NCBI GenBank assembly: GCA_964344565.1
Contig: CAYFNT010000020.1
Span: forward strand, 5,272-69,271
Direction of reading: 5' to 3'
Length of the DNA stretch: 64,000 nt
Origin: JACNKJ01 sp964344565
Lineage (GTDB): Bacteria; Krumholzibacteriota; Krumholzibacteriia; JACNKJ01
The first letter of the stretch is position 1. Each line of letters opens with the position of its first letter. Shown here piece after piece: positions 61,304 to 64,000 of the stretch. Both the position numbers and the translations under genes were made by a program. The notes under the pieces are model-generated. The model was not told where the DNA came from. It worked only from the letters and a program-made list of their open reading frames with translations, and made no database searches.

Positions 61304-61625
61304 GAATCCCCTATATCGCACGGTAAGTGTTTGGAAATAAACAGGATTTAAAACCGCTATTCCAGCAAGGTTTTAGGATAATATGTGTCTAAATCCGAAT
61401 AATTCCGCTATTTCGAATGCCATCCCGGCCTTGCAAGTCCTGTTTACTAGGGGGGTTGTGGGAACACGATTCCTGTTTGTTAGGCTAGCCTTTTTCCGTT
61501 TCGGCTTGACTTGGCCTTTACTTTGCGTCATACTTCGCACGTTCAGTTGTGAAGACCCGAACAGACACCCCCACTAAACCGAAATTCCACTCCGGCATGC
61601 CGGGATACCGAAAAAGGAGATTGCC
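61304..61625. other. 322-base AT-rich intergenic region before rpoD
   Basis: Apart from the promoter at 61506-61534 I see no gene. The first 150 bases are markedly AT-rich. Confidence 0.6.
61506..61534 (+). promoter_or_regulatory. Promoter of rpoD
   Basis: TTGACT (61506-61511), a 17-base spacer and CATACT (61529-61534), giving a leader of about 85 bases. Confidence 0.65.
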
Positions 61626-62477
61626 ATGGCCGGCGCAATCTTCAACCAGTCCGAGAGCGAAACCCTGAACGCCTACCTGCAGTCCATCGGCGGCTTCAAC
61701 AGCCTGACCCGTGAGCAGGAAGCTACAACGACCGTCAAGATCCGCGCAGGGGACGAAAAGGCTCTCGAGCTTCTCATCCAGTCGAACCTCAAGTTCGTCG
61801 TCTCCATCGCCAAGCAGTATGTGGGACAGGGTCTCGGTCTGCTCGACCTGATCAACGAGGGCAACCTCGGTCTGATCAAGGCCGCCTATCGCTTCAATGA
61901 GAAGAAGGGCTTCAAGTTCATCTCCTACGCCGTGTGGTGGATCCGTCAGTCCATCATGCAGGCCATCGTGGAGCAGGGGAACATCGTTCGTCTGCCCATG
62001 AACAAGGCGAACATCCTCTATCAGCTTCGCAAGGCCAACCGTCGCCTCTGGGACGAGCTGGGCCGCGCCCCCTCCACGGGAGAGCTGGGCAAGGCCATGG
62101 GCATCACCGAGGAAGTGATCAACGAGATCCAGTTCGCCACGAACACCTATCGCAGCCTCGACGAGCCCATCGGCACCGAGGAAGATCACATCCTCATGAA
62201 TACGCTCGAGGATGAGAACGAGCCGAGCCCCTCGGACAATCTCAACAAGAGCGAATTCCACATGCTGCTGTCGGAGGCCCTGGATTCCCTGAATCCCCGC
62301 GAGGCCATGATCCTGCGGAACTACTACGGTCTGGGCGACCGCGAGCCGCAGACCCTCGAGGAGATCGGCAAGGAGCTGGGGATCAGCCGTGAGCGCGTTC
62401 GCCAGGTGAAGGTGAAAGCGCTGAACAAGATCCGCAACAGCCAGGTGGGACGCCGTCTCAGCGAGCACGCCGACTGA
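61626..62477 (+). CDS. rpoD: Primary-type RNA polymerase sigma-70 factor
   Basis: The 283 residues begin directly at region 1.2 (LNAYLQSIGGFNSLTREQEA), lacking region 1.1 and the long non-conserved region, like the short primary sigma factors of Bacteroidota. Region 2 has LKFVVSIAKQYVGQGLGLLDLINEGNLGLIKAAYRF and GFKFISYAVWWIRQSI for -10 recognition; region 4.2 has TLEEIGKELGISRERVRQVKVKALNKIR for -35 contact. The good match of many nearby promoters to TTGxxx-17-TAnnnT is consistent. AAAAAGGAG precedes the ATG. Confidence 0.93.
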   Translation: MAGAIFNQSESETLNAYLQSIGGFNSLTREQEATTTVKIRAGDEKALELLIQSNLKFVVSIAKQYVGQGLGLLDLINEGNLGLIKAAYRFNEKKGFKFISYAVWWIRQSIMQAIVEQGNIVRLPMNKANILYQLRKANRRLWDELGRAPSTGELGKAMGITEEVINEIQFATNTYRSLDEPIGTEEDHILMNTLEDENEPSPSDNLNKSEFHMLLSEALDSLNPREAMILRNYYGLGDREPQTLEEIGKELGISRERVRQVKVKALNKIRNSQVGRRLSEHAD

Positions 62478-62502
62478 TCAAAGCGACATCGATTGTTTCG
62501 AG

Positions 62503-62530
62503 CCCCGCCTCCCGAGAGGCGGGGTTTTTT
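62503..62530 (+). terminator. Intrinsic terminator after rpoD
   Basis: CCCCGCCTC (62503-62511), a CCGA loop, GAGGCGGGG (62516-62524) and six T residues (62525-62530). Confidence 0.93.
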
Positions 62531-62607
62531 CGTGCGCTCGCGGCCATTTCGCCGAAATCCGCTTCGCAGACTCGGAGCCGCTCGGCGAATAGCCCTGTCT
62601 AAGTGCA

Positions 62608-62623
62608 CTGTACACGTGTACAG
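62608..62623. repeat. 16-bp palindrome sharing a core with 44086-44101
   Basis: CTGTACACGTGTACAG is a perfect palindrome; its 14-base core is identical to that at 44087-44100. Confidence 0.75.
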
Positions 62624-62643
62624 GCTTTCGATGATTGCATTTG

Positions 62644-62661
62644 TCCACCCGGGTGGACTCG
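62644..62661. repeat. 18-bp palindromic word, copy 3
   Basis: Identical to the 18-mer at 7882-7899 and, in reverse, to 8654-8671 in the HNH gene. Confidence 0.8.
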
Positions 62662-62707
62662 GCTCTTGAATCCGTACGATTCGGGGATTCCTATAAATGA
62701 CCGAAGC

Positions 62708-62737
62708 TTGTTTGGGCACGGTCAATTCCGTTATAAT
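62708..62737 (+). promoter_or_regulatory. Promoter of the terminal secreted-protein gene
   Basis: TTGTTT (62708-62713), an 18-base spacer and consensus TATAAT (62732-62737). Confidence 0.55.
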
Positions 62738-62810
62738 TGAATTGCCATTCGCTTGTCCTCGGCCGGGATCCCCGCCGATCCGCCCGGTCGATCCGTCGGG
62801 AGGAATCGGG

Positions 62811-64000
62811 ATGAACGCTCGGATCGTGATCGCCTGCCTGCTAGCCCTCGCCCTGATCGGCCCCTCCTGGGCCAGGGATTCCGCTGAAACGCCAACCCGC
62901 CAGATCTCGCCGCCGCCGGTGCCGGTTACGGGCAGCTCCGACCGCGCGGACACGCTCTTCCTCTTCGCCGCCGAAGGTCCCGGGGCCTACGGCATGCCGG
63001 GCACCACCGAGCGGGGCTACAGCTTCGACGGCCCCTACGGCGAGCCGCAGGAGGCCGGCTGGTTCGGCGTGGATCGCTGGGATGTGGGTGGACCATTCTG
63101 GCAACTTAGCTCAACAGAAATTGCCACTGGCCACGCCACAGACATTGGCGGAGCGCTTCCCTTTCAGTTTCCGAGTGATCCTACGAACGACTTCGCTCTC
63201 TGGTGTGGTCGCGAATACAAGTGCGGCTGGGAGCATTATCCAGGATTCGGAAATCGATGGGAGCAGATTGTCATGATTAGCTTGCCTGCTTCCACCACAA
63301 TCGATCTCGAGTTTTTCTACACTAAAGATTGCGAAGCGCTAGGGAGCCAGTGGGACCATCTTTCTGTTTATGTGATTCGAGATTCTGGCTACTGGAGGAA
63401 CGTATTCAACGATTTCTCACACGGACCTACCGGACTTCAATCAGAGACCTTGCAGGTCAGCGGTGATCTAAATGAACTGCGGGACCTAATCTTTTTGTTC
63501 CACTCATCCGATACCCAGTCTGATGAGGATGGCGGATACATCTCCGACATGGGTGCTGTTTGGCTGGATAACATCGTAGTGGCATGTGATGGTCAGGTTG
63601 TGTTTCAGAGCGACTTCGAGGATGGTCATGTTCCCGAAAATCTGAGCTTCGGTATGAAGGAAACGTCAGGCGACTACTCTGAACTGTATCCGGGTGAAGA
63701 GCTTCCTCAAGACGATCCTGAGTTCTTCAATGCAACAAATGCGTGGGCCTTTTTCGATCCGGAGACACTAGGTGAAGGGGAGTGGGAAGGAATACCGATC
63801 ATCATCTACGGTGGTCCTTACTTAGACAATGCCATTCAAAGTCCACTGCTTGAAATTGACCAATATGGAGAGCCTTTGTCCTTGAATCAATTGAGTCAGG
63901 TTCTCCTTGACTTCAATGTGTATCGAGCGGGTATGGAGTTTGAGGACATGTTGTTCTTCGATTGGGAAGTCTCGGCTTGGGTGGACGGGGAACTGTGTTC
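62811..64000 (+). CDS. Secreted protein, 3' truncated by the window; GC shift near 63080
   Basis: ATG 62811 (GGGAGGAA seven bases upstream) opens a frame that stays open to the window end (396 codons). It has a signal peptide (RIVIACLLALALIGPSWA), then a Pro-rich link, then GYSFDGPYGEPQEAGWFGVDRWD and beta-rich domains with DNIVVACDG and FEDGHVPENL, like jelly-roll adhesion or enzyme-accessory domains. The first 90 codons are GC-rich like the genome; from about 63080 codon use becomes distinctly AT-richer, which suggests a chimera. A C-terminal FlgD-like sorting domain might follow beyond the window (guess). Confidence 0.75.
   Translation, partial: MNARIVIACLLALALIGPSWARDSAETPTRQISPPPVPVTGSSDRADTLFLFAAEGPGAYGMPGTTERGYSFDGPYGEPQEAGWFGVDRWDVGGPFWQLSSTEIATGHATDIGGALPFQFPSDPTNDFALWCGREYKCGWEHYPGFGNRWEQIVMISLPASTTIDLEFFYTKDCEALGSQWDHLSVYVIRDSGYWRNVFNDFSHGPTGLQSETLQVSGDLNELRDLIFLFHSSDTQSDEDGGYISDMGAVWLDNIVVACDGQVVFQSDFEDGHVPENLSFGMKETSGDYSELYPGEELPQDDPEFFNATNAWAFFDPETLGEGEWEGIPIIIYGGPYLDNAIQSPLLEIDQYGEPLSLNQLSQVLLDFNVYRAGMEFEDMLFFDWEVSAWVDGELC

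Larger units (their letters stand above)
62478..62810. other. 333-base intergenic region with two palindromes and promoter
   Basis: It holds the rpoD terminator, two palindromes only 20 bases apart (62608-62623 and 62644-62661) and an AT-rich promoter region. No gene is seen. Confidence 0.6.

Noticed and set aside
58445..61321. Long open frame on the - strand (about 950 codons) opposite the M16 peptidase
   Set aside because: Same GC effect; the M16 motifs on the + strand are decisive.

Overview
The window is GC-rich, densely packed bacterial chromosome, with most genes on the + strand. The best guess at the source is an uncultured member of the Fibrobacterota-Chlorobiota-Bacteroidota (FCB) assemblage or a neighbouring phylum such as Eisenbacteria, Krumholzibacteriota or Latescibacterota. 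Three things point there: a PorX-type response regulator/PglZ protein, a large secreted VCBS-repeat protein ending in a FlgD/type IX-like C-terminal domain, and a short primary sigma factor without region 1.1. An LptD-like protein, several lipoproteins and beta-barrels show a Gram-negative envelope. The phylum is inference only. I see no rRNA, tRNA, CRISPR array, prophage or intact insertion sequence.

Layout. 1-240: start of a metallopeptidase-like gene on the - strand. 339-7869: a translationally coupled pyrimidine operon pyrR-pyrB-pyrC-(TPR lipoprotein)-pyrK-pyrD-pyrF-pyrE, preceded by a consensus promoter, a PyrR-binding hairpin and an intrinsic terminator. 7870-10788: an HNH endonuclease gene with linked palindromes, a Na+/Ca2+ exchanger and a small secreted protein. 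10801-14032: a nucleotide-sugar block (two SDR enzymes plus UDP-glucose dehydrogenase). 14079-21573: a degenerate HemC-like protein, serS, a sensor kinase, an HDOD-GGDEF protein, porX and tsaE. 22195 to about 26600: a three-gene secreted cassette (subunit-like, chaperone-like, usher/barrel-like) lying between tsaE and tsaB. 26609-33315: tsaB-rimI-purine nucleoside phosphorylase, accD, membrane proteins, folC and a nucleotidyltransferase. 33338-41585: small accessory genes (VOC proteins, tandem HxlR regulator, methyltransferase, DUF899, cytochrome c) and a two-component system. 41657-64000: a LonC-type protease, the VCBS/FlgD protein, an orphan UgpC/MalK ATPase, ROK kinase-LptD-HU, a putative selenocysteine-containing tetraheme protein, CarD-like and envelope proteins, an M16 peptidase, the primary sigma factor and the start of a secreted protein.

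How the genes work together. The pyr genes cover every step of UMP synthesis after carbamoyl phosphate and appear to be controlled by PyrR attenuation. Many neighbours overlap by four bases, often using TTG as the start inside a TTGA overlap. Several promoters share a TTGCC(C/T)-17-TA(G)nnT form.

The most interesting observations are: (1) an in-frame TGA at 54184-54186 replacing the second Cys of a Pro-Cys-Gly-Cys motif in an exported UshA-like tetraheme protein, with a SECIS-like hairpin 3' of it; (2) an 18-bp palindromic word found inside the HNH gene, just upstream of it and again 54 kb away; (3) a HemC-fold protein that has lost the cofactor cysteine; and (4) the secreted cassette that splits the t6A genes.
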